Positions 53,701-64,000 of a stretch of DNA of 64,000 nucleotides are shown here, in pieces. A program made the position numbers and the translations under genes. The notes beneath the pieces were generated by a model. The model worked only from the letters and a program-made list of their open reading frames with translations. It did no database searches and was not told the DNA's origin. The DNA lies in NCBI GenBank assembly GCA_037389465.1, contig JAZARR010000214.1, positions 6,048,501 to 6,112,500 on the forward strand, given 5' to 3'. The first letter of the stretch is position 1. Each line of letters opens with the position of its first letter. Source of the stretch: Baylisascaris procyonis. Taxonomy: Eukaryota > Nematoda > Chromadorea > Rhabditida > Ascarididae.

Positions 53701-56700
53701 AAGCTTCATAAGCGTCGATTTATATGGCGCTACTATCACCCTTTACAGGATTCCATTCTTGACGGTCAGTTGAACAATTGCAAAGTGGAGTTCTATATTC
53801 AATAAAATCAACGATCGACCGACCCGCTGATCTTCCGAATCTATCAGATCGCTCGACGATTTTTCAGAGATCAGTCGGTGTTCAAACAATCAACTCTTCA
53901 CGAGCGCATTTAAACTTCTAAAATATCGACTTGAACAGATGAAACTAAATTTAAAAAAAAAAAAAAAACACAATTTGCGCAATGAATTAGGAAAACATAT
54001 GTGCAAATAAGCGAAAAAAAAAAATTCCAACGAATTAACTCACCTGTAATATTCGATAGCTTTTGCCGGTAATGAAAGGAATATATGTGCATTACCAAGA
54101 TTCGTATATGCACGTTTCATAGCGGCTCGATCACCAAATTGACGTGCTATTTCGAGACGCTATAATATAAATAATGGTATGTTTTAGCTGCTTTAATATC
54201 TTCATCCTCTAGATACTTGAACAATTCCATTCTTTAGAAGCACATCAAAATATTTTCAATCATCATTTTTATTCCATTATAATAGTTTTATTATATCAAT
54301 TTTATAATTAAAAAACCCTCCACAATAAAGAATTCTCAGCAAATCTGATTCAGTAAATTTCGTTCCCTAATTATTTACACAAATTTTCAATAATAATTCA
54401 AACAAGAGCTTAAGAAATTTTAAGGTAAGAGAAAAAGTTCAGCGAATATCACCAAATTACCTGACCGCCTAATTGCCCTCAGGCACTACTCATTCCATAT
54501 TAACTGCTATCAGTTCACTGAATTTCAATATTCCATATATCAGCTCTCATATCGTCATAATATGCGATAATTAATACGCTAATCGGAATACTCTAAATAA
54601 ATATTTAAAAAAAAATGTAGCTCATAAGAAAGAATATGACACATCATTACGCACTTTGTTATGATACTCAACCGCAGTCACATAATCACCCAACATATAA
54701 TACGTGTTGCCAATATTGCCGTAAGTGCGACCACATGCCGCAAAATCTTGTGTTTCTTCAACGATTTGCAGATTTTGTCTGAAAATATTGAATTAAAAAT
54801 TCAATTAATGCCAATAAGTAATTATAATGAACTCATTCCAGAAAAGAACAATCCATATAAGCCGGAAATCGGGAACATTCATGAAGCCCTTTGGGAAAAA
54901 AGGAGGAATAATGGGACCCTTCCAGAGGTGATAACGGTGAAATTGAACACCTTTAAAACGAAAATATATTGCTAAAATAAATTAAGCTAAAAATCGAAAA
55001 GCAAACGTCGCCGAAGACTGGCCTGCGAGCAATGAAAATAGAGCAATCATATATGGAAATTTGGAAAATAAACTTTTTTTTATCTTTCTTCTCTTCTTTT
55101 CTGTTGTGTTTCTCTACAATCGGCTTTTTCCAATATTATTCATCATAAATTATCGTCTTCCATTTTTCATCTCCTTGTGCCATCAACATTTTTCATCCCC
55201 ATTCTTTAGATTACTACCACGTTAAACAGGCCAAACATATCTTCTACAGGACAGTATGCCCTTAGCTCAAATACACATATAATTTGATGGAAGCCAAAAT
55301 ATGTTCACTTTTAATATAGCTTTGCTTATAAATCATCCACATTTATTTGGTTTTAAAATTTATTTATTTTACCTTAAAATTCAAAGAAAAAACCACTAAA
55401 TATAAAAACAACTCAAGCATGAATTTCTTCAAGATCACAACTATTCTCTCATGCGAACTGATTAAATTGGCATTTCACCCAGTTATCACGCTAATCACCT
55501 ATTGCGGAGTGCTTAATTTAATATACAGCTATCATGCTAATCAGTATGCATCAATTTAGGCGTGTTTCTAATTGAGAATTAAATTGCCTTGTTCATTTTG
55601 TACGAAAAACGAGAAAAGTGTCTAAGAAGTGCTAAAAAATATACATTTAGTAAAATATACATAAAATATACATTTAATAATAGAAATTACGCAGAAAAAA
55701 AGAACAACATAAAAATAACAAGCAGAGATCATCGACAACAATAATAAATAACGATGTGCAGCTCCTCCTTCCTAATCCTCTCTTTTTTAACTCTACATCT
55801 TTATATGAAGTAACGCAACAGCAAAAATGTTTTAACGTTCAGTCTAATATAATATAACGAAAAACCGGAAGAATACTAACAAATAGCAGTTAATAGCGGC
55901 TTGTAGTTCAGATGTGGTGCTACGATCACTTGGCACTGAGAGGGATAACGCTGAAATGTCACGATGTGCTGCAGATCGGATTCTTGCCTTTGCACGACAA
56001 TGATATATTGAGCCCATATTGTAGAGTGCTCTTGCTTCCGATTCCTTAAATGAAAATATTCATCTTTAACATCGATACATTAACAACGGCATAACTACTC
56101 TTCTAAAAATTAAATAACCCCTCTATCCCATGTTTACTGACATAATGGACAGGACTGGGAATAGATGATAAGTGCAAACCACAGCACCGAGGCACTTCGA
56201 AAATGTAAGAAAATAAAAGGAGGAAAACAAAGCGAAAAACCTGAAAAACATTTTAAAAAACCCTCCTGTGAAATTGAGATAGCCCAAGCAGATTCTTGTT
56301 AAAGAGTCAGACTAAAACTCCGAAATTCAACAAATGCAAATCACTTTCCGTCGTGGATTCAGTTGGCAAATCATTTCCCCATCGAAATTTAGTTGCCGTA
56401 TTGCCTATTTGCCTCCATATATATATATATATATAAATCTCTCAAAATAGAGATGAGATCGTCGTCCAGTCAACGTTGCAAAAAAAAAATATTACAAAGG
56501 AGTCTCTTGCTGAATATCCCTCCCTTAGCCGAAACTCCTCTTCATAACACAATTTTCAGCATTTGTTCACAAAAAGGTACGTAACATTCCTCAGTCGTCC
56601 GTTACGACTAATCCTATCTCACGGATTGATGCCACTAATGTTCATCACGTTCCTTTATATCACGTCATCCATCTGCTTTTGCAGAATCCACAACGCTTTT

Positions 56701-58092
56701 TAAGAAACGAGAGCAATCTATTTCAGTATGATTTTGCTTGAAGGGATTGGATAAGAGAAAGGAATATAGAATAGTAGATCAAAATCAACTCAACAAACCT
56801 TATCATTCATCTCTCTAGCAAGTTTCAAATGCACAACAGCATGATCGTATGCACTATCGAAATCACCCAACGCTTTATATGTATTTGCGACGTTACCATT
56901 TGCTTTCGCTAAGCCACTTTGATCATTCAATAATCTATAACTCATTTGCAGACATGACAAGAAGAAAACAAAATATGGATAACATATATTTTAAAAAAAT
57001 CGTTAAAATGAACCTCTCAAGTAAGAAAATAGTGCTGATCTGCATAGATTGCGTTCTCATATCACTCTATTTTACATGTCAACATTCTCATCTATATTTA
57101 CAAAAGACAATTAATAAATAGAAAACGATGCGAAGCGATGAAAATTGATAATAAGCATTTTGGCGATGAAAATTATTACGTCCGTCGACTATCACTAACT
57201 GCATAATCATCCTAAGCTTTTGTACCGGCTTTTATTATGAAAAACAAAGTTATACTCTATCAATTATGCGTTGCAGATCCTCTCTTCCACAGGTGTTGAT
57301 TCATATCGATTTCGTTGTTCGGCAACAACAACAAAACCATCCGAGAACAATTACGCGACCCTAATCTTGTGCCATTCTCACGTTAACTCGATTCCACTCA
57401 TAAAAACTCCGGAGTCACATCAATATCTACTAAACGAACTCATATCCTAGTGAATTATGGCACCGCTTAAAAAAAGGTGCCTCTCATCTAATTCAAATGA
57501 AATAAGCCTGAATATCTAAGTGCATGGCACAAAACAAAGCATCATATTCGCATCACATGTACATGACTATAAGTTAGGGATGTGTTACTCACTTCGCAGT
57601 TTCGAGATCGTATTGGTGATATTCGAGCGCTTTATTGAAATCACGTAGAGCGAAATAGGCGTTGCCTAGTTGTGAATAAATTGCCGATACAGTTTCGATA
57701 CTGCGTCCACCCAAATTCACCTTCTTCTCAAGTGCCATCTCCAGGTACTTTATGCCTAAACATTCAGGTCACCACAGTTCAAATAACGGGAAAGAATCAC
57801 AAGACAGCTATCATCCATAACCCCCTAAACACCATCATTGGAAGTCTTTCATATCAGTTACTGATTTTCTATCACGAACAACTCCGTTCTACCTTCCATT
57901 AATATCTGATTGTTTCGACCATCAAACTGGAAAATTAAGTACGATTAAAGGTTAATAATAAAATTGTTTTCTATAATAAAACTAAAAATAAAAAGCAATA
58001 CCAGCTTTCATGTTGTTTTCACGACAAAGACGTTCACCCTCTTGTGCGAGAGCGAGGGCATCCATGCCTTCGACCGCTAGTGGGACACTCAT
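39238..58092 (-). CDS. GPSM2: G-protein-signalling modulator (LGN/Pins/AGS-3 type), 13 coding exons
   Basis: TPR-GoLoco adaptor: the TPR half binds NuMA/LIN-5 or Inscuteable-type partners, and the GoLoco half binds G-alpha-i/o-GDP at the cortex, linking G proteins to spindle orientation and cell polarity. Exons, 5' to 3': 58002-58092 (open to 58138), 57593-57755, 56799-56934, 55881-56044, 54655-54778, 54044-54159, 53494-53597, 52190-52350, 43781-44068, 42954-43119, 41221-41679, 40005-40140, 39238-39448. The sum is 2,319 nt, exactly 773 codons with the stop, so all phases agree. Matches to human LGN (from memory) include AQEGERLCRENNMKAG for LALEGERLCKSGDCRAG, SAIYSQLGNAYF (identical), FGDRAAMKRAYTNLGNA and MGDHLGESSARLSIDEL for VGDKSGELTARLNLSDL. 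The protein is about 772 residues (LGN 684), the excess lying in a long linker. It could be called GPSM1 equally well, since invertebrates usually have one gene. The least certain boundary is the donor of exon 10. Confidence 0.92.
40005..40140 (-). CDS. GPSM2: GPSM exon 12, GoLoco motif 2
   Basis: From acceptor GATTTGCAG the exon encodes GAEDMLDLIESLQGRRMEEQ and RAHL: a GoLoco motif at about residues 661-679 with E-Q-R at the end. The donor AA/GTTCGC pairs with the single leading base of the last exon to give one asparagine codon. Confidence 0.92.
41221..41679 (-). CDS. GPSM2: GPSM exon 11, long low-complexity linker
   Basis: A 459-nt exon from acceptor TGTCTTAG. It encodes a region rich in S, T, P, E and R (such as SSSFLPASTSTPRLSVTKSA and VRSRTESEIPAETQPDGEEP) with no domain. 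It joins in phase to the next GoLoco exon by an A/GTCAGT donor. It is less AT-rich than its surroundings, so several open frames overlap it on the other strand; those are shadows. This linker accounts for most of the extra length relative to vertebrate LGN. Confidence 0.75.
42823..42858. repeat. Perfect 16-bp hairpin
   Basis: AGAAATGCATATATCG and its exact reverse complement are separated by the loop CCAT, in the GPSM intron between exons 10 and 11. It is too short for a typical pre-miRNA. Confidence 0.85.
42954..43119 (-). CDS. GPSM2: GPSM exon 10, GoLoco motif 1
   Basis: The exon starts QRSLVNLEDDFIDMLSRMQS and continues KRINDQRCDP. Residues 458-476 match the first human GoLoco (FFDLLSRFQSNRMDDQRC), with the catalytic-type D-Q-R triad intact. 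The start at 43119 is firm. The downstream exon requires one leftover base, met by donors at TTTT/GTGACT (used here) or GTTT/GTGGTC; the donor with the better consensus, CAA/GTAACT at 42943, is out of phase unless another exon intervenes. Confidence 0.8.
43781..44068 (-). CDS. GPSM2: GPSM exon 9, last TPR helix and serine-rich linker
   Basis: Ninety-six codons from acceptor TTTTTTTTCAG. The first 22 residues (MGDHLGESSARLSIDELL...) align with the human segment that closes the TPR domain. The rest is rich in S, T, R and D (for example KSSTSSERRISDVLDSS), typical of a regulatory linker and probable phosphorylation target. It ends LFFEDCFRLFQ at a CAG/GTATGA donor. An in-frame ATG is the very first codon, so a transcript starting in the upstream intron could initiate here. 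Confidence 0.85.
44687..44761. repeat. (AT)n microsatellite, about 37 units
   Basis: Seventy-five uninterrupted nucleotides of alternating A and T in the long GPSM intron. The open frame that reads through it as Ile-Tyr repeats (44621-44986) is an artefact of the repeat. Confidence 0.97.
46320..46451 (-). other. Candidate alternative first exon of GPSM
   Basis: Within the 8.1-kb intron, same strand as the gene, an ATG at 46451 opens a 43-codon frame that starts MSDEDEARMRRSDSFDDAFP, charged and coding-like. A phase-0 GT after TATCATCGC (donor GTTTCA, weak) would join it to exon 9, giving a protein with the GoLoco half only. The frame and composition are seen; the transcript is a guess. Confidence 0.25.
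49713..49774. ncRNA. 62-nt near-perfect hairpin in the GPSM intron
   Basis: Two 29-nt arms (49713-49741 and 49746-49774) flank the loop CCAG. Twenty-six positions pair by Watson-Crick. As plus-strand RNA two more pair as G/U and one C/A mismatch remains; as minus-strand RNA one is G/U and two mismatch. Just upstream, CAGCCTTGCATGTCAT (49691-49706) is a direct near-copy of CAGTCTTGCATGTCAC in the left arm (49723-49738). The stem is long enough for a Dicer substrate, but the loop is tight for a classical pre-miRNA; a foldback transposable element is the alternative. Confidence 0.5.
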
Positions 58093-58138
58093 CGATCTTT
58101 TTGCACTTGATTTTTCCGTAGTCTTACTCCACAAACCA
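52190..58138 (-). CDS. GPSM2: GPSM exons 1-8, TPR array
   Basis: Eight exons encode residues 1-353, almost all TPR helices. LGN-type signatures follow in order: GERLCRENN (exon 1), YSQLGNAYF (2), KANGNVANTY (3), ARALYNMGSIYH (4), YGNIGNTYYMLGDY (5), AYTNLGNAHIFL (6), EAQCCFSLGS (7), ARACTALAEDCAALGE (8). The stretch after IYHCRAKARI in exon 4 corresponds to the insert between TPRs in LGN (after VYHAKGK). In exon 1 the frame stays open upstream of the ATG at 58092 to acceptor TTTTAG (58139-58144), encoding GLWSKTTEKSSAKRS, so either translation starts at this ATG or an unseen upstream exon adds an N-terminal extension. Confidence 0.9.
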
Positions 58139-61100
58139 CTAAAATTAAAGCCTTCAATGAAAAACGATAATCTTATTATCTACTGGTAAATACGATCAAC
58201 CAGAATATCCCCTATCCTATTTATAAAATAATAACGCTTCACAACAGAATATATGGGAAAATACGCCATAGAAGTTGAGACATTGCGTGCTTTTTTTGAA
58301 TTCTCTTTATCCGATCAATCAGTTTCGTAGTTATCAACAAAACTTTTCTTTTTTAATGAAAATTTTTTATAAAAGGCTTATTTCTTTGCATTTCGACCAA
58401 TACAATTTCTTACACTTTTTAATGTGCACAACTTCCAAATCCAATCGATTAATATAAAGTTTAGTAGAGGATGTCAAGCTAAAGAGTGCATTTTACTATC
58501 ACATTTCTATCATCAGCAACGATAGTTTCTGGAAGAACCGAATAGAAAGAAGGATGGACAAACACGTAAGCGTAGACATGACATTAGCATTATCTATTTT
58601 TGCAAAGCATATCATAAAAAAGCGTATAAAAATGGAAAATAGGAATGAATTGATTACAGATATAACATCTTATATATATCTTACTATTAAGGTGTAAACA
58701 ATAGAATAGATCAAATCAAATAGGCAATTATAACAGTATACGCATAGCTGACTTGAACGTAACGATGAATTACAACAGGTGTTAAGTGCAATATGCGCCA
58801 TTGTTTATGCGTTTTCTTTTTCAATGTATATGAGTGCATCTCTCTTCCTCGTAATGAATTTGAAAATAACGTCTTAAGGGGAATTTTATTTCAGGAAAGA
58901 ATATTTGAGGGAAAACGTTTCTATGAAACAGCAGAGAGAAGGGCATTCCTGCAATGAGGTGCCCATCTCGAAATTGATGGATCTTCCCGTTGAGGATGTC
59001 ATCTAACGATTTCTTTCAAGGTTTCCTAAAATGGAGTTGCGGGACAGATAAACAAACCGAGAGGGAAATAGCCATTCAAACGTATATCCAAGCAGACGCG
59101 CACTAGCGCAGTTAAAGACGATGATAAAGGCCTAACAACGTCTCAAGCAACAAAGATCAAAAATCCAATCTTATCCCTTCCCCTTCTGATCAGTTGCACA
59201 TCAAAATTTCCGTACTCTCACTGATTACTACCACGTTAATAAACCAACAGTCATTTCAAAGATTAGTCGAAACTGGCTCAAGGAATTCCGATTGGGCTAA
59301 AGAATCGAATATACGAAGATTTGAGAATAAACGACAAACAAATAAAAGCGCATAGATGCAAGTTTGATGAATAAATTGCATAAGTTTATAAAGAACAAAA
59401 ATGCGACTTTAGATTTGTAAAATACAAGGAAAAAAATAAATCTAGTAATCGTTGTATATGAGCTAGCTAATATGCGAGATATGCATGCCTGCTCGTCTCT
59501 CCCAGTGAGATGAATGGAAAAAACGGATAGAACAAATGGATAGAAGAACAGTAGATAAAATATGAAGATGGCCCCAGTTCCCAATGTATTAGCCGACCTT
59601 CTTTACTGGTGGTGAAGCAGACATCGACTCACGAAAGACTTGTTAAAAATCATAGATATATGCCACTATGCAAAAGAACAACTCCTACTGTGTTTGCCCA
59701 AAGCTGCAAAGAAAGAGCCAGAATGAAAACGCTGAATCATTTGCCGGAAGAAAGAAAAACGATCGGTATCCTTCAGGTTTAAGGAATACGGCTAAAGAAA
59801 GGACAAAATCAGCTCGAAGGACAGAACCGCTTTGCGATTTGGAAGGACAAAGACGCAAGGATGGTAGGAGGTGTTGGATTAAGAGTCAACAAGCAATAGT
59901 CCATAAAAACTATTCCATGTCAGATAGTACCGCTAACTACTGAAGACCTATACGTTCAAATCAATGCAAGGGCCATTCCAACAAGGGGCTACGTTCCCGT
60001 TAACAGTTGCAAAGAAGAACGAAAAGATCTTTACACTCCCGCCCAAGTCTACTTACCCACCCAATCGCAATGGAAGATTCAGATATCAAAGTCGAGAAGA
60101 AAAAATACTGGCAGTAAAGAAAGGATGGTATTTGTTGCTGCGACAAAGGGGATGCATACATAGAAGGAAGAAAATTCATGGTTTCAAGCTGGAACTACGC
60201 GAACATATTTAAGAAGGCTTCGATCAGACTCGCTGGCTTCGTTCTACTGAGACACGATGACCAGCACCTTAAATCAGGACGAAGGTGGTGGAGTAAGTCT
60301 GGACTCCCCTCTCAAGTGAAACAACGGTAAATCGACTCTTCAGCATTTGATAGGCAAGAGACGTGCCTAATATTAATGTAAATAAAGGAAATAAAAAAAA
60401 AGAAAAACGAGCAATAAATTAAGTATTTTAACCGATCGGCGCGCATTCCGCAAAATAATTCCACAGTTGTGTCATTCAACATCGACAGCGTTCATCGTCT
60501 AATCAAAGCAAAAAAATTAAGTTCGCAAATAAAGTCAAGAAGAAGGCGCTGCAACTCATAAACTGAAGACAATAGTCGAAAATATTCGATGAATGAAAGC
60601 TAAAGAAAAGCCAATTTAGAATAGAATTGAGGATAAATAAAAGAGTACGATAAAGAACGTATTCACATTGCCAATAAACTATGATATTGCTTGCAAGTGA
60701 TAATGCTGAATATGCTCAACAAAAACGGAAGAAAAATTTTGAAATTAACGTTAAGCCTTGCTGGAAGAATAAAGAACTTCGTAGGAGTGATAAGCTGATA
60801 AGATGAAACTTGAAAGGCCGTTGACTCATCTTATGCAATGAAAGGTTGTCGATTCACGCTAGATCACTGCTAATTATAAAAGGGAATTGAAACAATATAA
60901 GTTAAATGTTAGAGCATTTATGAATAAGAACTGAGAAATGATTACGAATAGAAATGATATGAGCATTCATTTGTAATCGTTTCAACAACAATCAACATTC
61001 CTATTCTTAGGCATTAGATCCTTTCATTTTAATGAGTGAAATTCAAAATGCACTCTTCTATATGTGAGGGAATATCCCTCGTAATGATGGAATAATAAAT

Positions 61101-63903
61101 AAAATAAAAAGAAAATCTCTGTTGTACTTTAAAATTCGGAGACGATAACAGAAAATAGAAGGTATTTCCGCCTATCCGAGAGATGAAAAACAGTTCAATT
61201 GTATAAATGTAACGAATTGGGAAATCAAAGAATAATTAACCGGAAGTTTTATATAATCTGCCAACTCTCCTATAATTTACATCAATAATAACCAAGGGAA
61301 AAGGGAAAAACTCTGAAAGATTTCTGCATAAGTGATCATGTCTCCTCGTACCCGATTGTAAAAAAAGACGCAAAGGAATAGAAATTCCCTTCATGTGTGG
61401 TATTCATCGACAATGAAAAGCCAACAGCATTTTCGACTAGGTGAACAAGGTGGATTTTTGCAGATTAAGGTGGACATAATGGATAATCCATTAGATAAGA
61501 TGGAATTCAACGTAATTCGTGGCAGAACAACGCATCACCACGAAATGCATCAAAAGATGAATATGTACAACAGAAATAATGCATCCTTAATATATCATTT
61601 TGTGTTTAATGAAAAAAAAATAACCCTGAAACAGGGAAATAAATAAATAAAATAAAAATCTTCAGAAAATTATTCATTGTTTTGCAATGAGATGGCTAAA
61701 AGTAGAGTCAGATGGATCGACGAAACAAAGATGATGTCGATGCCATCTTAAATTCGTAGATCCGATCGTGCTGTTTGATGAGCATTCAAAGCAACCACAA
61801 AAAAAAAAAAAAGATTTACTAAAGAAACGCCTAATTCCACCGGAAAATAAACTGTTGTGAAACACAAAGTACGAGGAAGTCAATGGATTGTAAAAAGCCC
61901 AAATGAAGTTCGAATATATTAAAATGAAGCTATCTGAGAGAATTTAGTGCAGTGAGGAATGCCAAGGTGGACAGGTGACAAATTAAAATAAGGTGGGTGA
62001 AGCAGATAATCGCTTTCAAAGATAACTGTTGACCAATAAGCAGCACCGATTGCTTTCCCCAAGAACAAGAATGAACACACGGCCGATCATCGAGAGATAG
62101 GGATATGATCTCGATAAATGGCATGAAGTAAAGTAAAGTAGAAAAATAAAGCTGAGAGAACAACGGTGTAGCCTTTACTTTATCAATGAAACCTGAAGAA
62201 ACGACGATGTAGATGACGGAAGCAGAGATAATGTTTTTGATAAAAAATGACCAATTTAATAATGACAACTCGCAGTATAGGTATACTTTAAGAATCGATT
62301 TTGCATAAACATTCAACAGGTATATTTGTAATTAAGTTATTCACAAAATTTCAGCGTAAATGTGCAAACGGTTAGAATGCAAAAATAAAAGATTCAATCA
62401 GCGATAAAAGCGAATAGGCACGCTTATAATTTAGAATCTATATTTTGCATAAGTTTAACTCTTATACCATCACTTTATTAAGGTTCAAACCTAAACATTC
62501 ACGAATTAAACCTATATGTTCATAAAAGTTGCTACATAAACATAAAGGAGCCTTAGACTGTGACCGTAGAAGTAGAGTTTGTGGGAAAACCGACAACAAC
62601 CTACGAGAATCAACCAGAAATACACCACCATTCCCCCCCCCCCCCTTCACCCTTCATTCAAATAACATTTAAAAACTTATCTCCACCAGAAAGAATCCGC
62701 CACTTCTTTTATCGACGCGACTCTTGTGTGCACACACATCGCGCGTCTATTTTAATTTTCTGGATTTGCGCCAAATCATTCCGTTTGAGACCAATAAATT
62801 GCCTTTCACAGCCTAATATCGCAAAGCATGCGGCATGATCTCGTCCATGTTTCATGCCCCCAATTCGGCTTACTAGATCCGTAGATGTTGCCGATTCTTT
62901 AAAGTTTATTGTTGTGAAGAGTACGATCTGATGTCATATCATGTACCTAGGCATTATGCATGTGTCTGTCTGTTTGTCTGTCTAGTAGTTGCATATTGAA
63001 TGATTGTGTCATCTTCCAATCTCAACAATTAAACTTAGCTTATTGGTAGACGATATTGTGAAGTTGAACGCAATCAGGGATCTCCGAGTTGAGCAGCAAA
63101 TATCAAGGCTTAGAAGGGATGCGTTCGAATCTACGGCGAACGTCTAACATATCTCTGACCACTGCTACCTATGACGAATCTCACAAAGCAACAAGGCTCA
63201 TCTTTTTATGAGCAGCACCAATCACCAAACAACAAGAATACAGAAAATGTTTAGCATGCAAGATCGCAACCTTTTATATCTTTGGCTAGGGGTGCCAAAA
63301 GCATTGGGAGATCATAATCCATGTAGGAGGGAGAGATCAACACTAAGATCAACAAAAGTATGAGCAAAACAAGTTGTTACAAAACGAAATGTAGATCACC
63401 ACAACCATAGAGGTCATAAGAATTCATATTTAATTATAACAAATCGCTCGCAATATCTTTTTTCATCGATGACCACACGCATAGCCTTCTCAACGAATAT
63501 GCTAATATTTCAAGCAGAAATCAAACAATACGCAATTTTTGAATTAAATTTGATCAAAATTGGCCAACTTTGTAAGCAAGCAATATTCACGGAACTATGA
63601 AATTATGGCTTTGACAAGGGGAATATAGAAGGAGATGAATCTCATCGTTTTAGTCGGAGAGGGGAGTGATGGAAATAGCGAATATGAACTGATGCGGGGG
63701 CAGGAATAACATAGAGAGAGGGAGAGGTTTTGAGCGTGTTAATTAAATTTTCCCAAGGAGGCAAGGATATCAGTTATGCTAATCCAGAGTTCATGCCAAA
63801 TCAATGCTTTTAGCTGCTGCTCAAAATAGTTTTGAACGATATCGAAGGGAATATCCTGGCTAGTGCAAAAATTTTTCCACCCACGCATTCAGATGAATTT
63901 CAG
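58139..63903. other. Spacer upstream of GPSM
   Basis: These 5.8 kb lie between the first GPSM exon I can place and a probable plus-strand gene at the right edge. The GPSM promoter and perhaps a 5' exon must lie here. Open frames at 59668-60212 sit in a somewhat less AT-rich stretch but show no family and no splice logic. A C-run occurs at 62632-62645. I found no tRNA-like fold. Confidence 0.6.
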
Positions 63904-64000
63904 GAAGGACAACAATGGTTGGTCGATCAGCAGCACGTAACCGTCATCACGGTAATCGTTCAATAGCACAAACATCATCCGTTACTACAGCACCTCCTTC
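63904..64000 (+). CDS. Probable start of a plus-strand gene, cut by the window edge
   Basis: After the acceptor-like AATTTCAG (ending 63903) an 11-nt leader precedes an ATG at 63915, and the frame stays open for 28 codons to the edge: MVGRSAARNRHHGNRSIAQT, then a S/T/A/P-rich run. An acceptor just before the ATG resembles a nematode trans-splice site; it could also be an ordinary second exon. Codon choice looks coding. I do not recognise the protein. It is divergent from GPSM. Confidence 0.45.

Noticed and set aside
19585..58092. XPO5 and GPSM as one nematode operon
   Set aside because: The gap is 4.15 kb and filled with repeats; operon gaps are usually near 100 bp.
59580..59640. Minus-strand ATG followed by SASPPVKK as a 5' exon of GPSM
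   Set aside because: Its only donors leave phase 0, while the first placed GPSM exon needs two leftover bases if extended upstream.
59668..60212. Two plus-strand frames (91 and 82 codons) in a less AT-rich stretch
   Set aside because: No family resemblance, no linking splice sites and no support from neighbours. Possibly an old insertion, but nothing shows it.
63100..63150. tRNA-like GTTCGAATC
   Set aside because: The flanking bases do not pair as a T arm, and no acceptor or anticodon stem can be drawn.

Overview
The window is nuclear DNA of a metazoan. It is AT-rich, its genes have many short exons, and most introns are bounded by GT and by T-rich acceptors (many ending TTTCAG, TTTGCAG or TTTTAG). 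That look, together with two possible exons that carry an ATG 11-12 nt after a TTTCAG, suggests a nematode. No marker proves this, so the lineage call is an inference.

Layout. (1) 1-19335 is a tandem satellite of about 37.5 monomers of 512-516 bp, running off the left edge. Its right edge decays into one heavily mutated unit (19336-19480). (2) 19585-35084, minus strand: a complete exportin-5 gene (XPO5). I rebuilt 26 coding segments with compatible phases that encode about 1,206 residues; human XPO5 has 1,204. The last coding exon lies about 105 bp from the decayed satellite. One single-base frame break remains, at about 31246-31252. (3) 35085-39237: spacer with a pre-miRNA-like hairpin, a short perfect hairpin and a 17-bp minisatellite. 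(4) 39238-58092, minus strand: a GPSM1/GPSM2 (LGN/Pins/AGS-3) gene of 13 coding exons, about 772 residues, with a TPR block in exons 1-9 and four GoLoco motifs in exons 10, 12 and 13. An 8.1-kb intron (44069-52189) falls near the boundary between the modules. It holds a 62-nt near-perfect hairpin, a long (AT)n tract and a possible alternative first exon. (5) 58139-63903: spacer with no gene I can support. (6) 63904-64000, plus strand: probable start of another gene, cut by the window edge.

How the parts relate. XPO5 exports structured small RNAs such as pre-miRNAs through the nuclear pore with RanGTP. The GPSM protein links G-alpha-GDP to spindle-orienting partners. The two genes lie head to tail but 4.15 kb apart, so an operon is unlikely, and I see no functional link between them. 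XPO5 is transcribed toward the satellite, and the first AATAAA after its stop codon lies inside the decayed satellite unit, so its 3' end may depend on satellite-derived sequence. Most of the remaining space is intron or spacer with low-complexity tracts.
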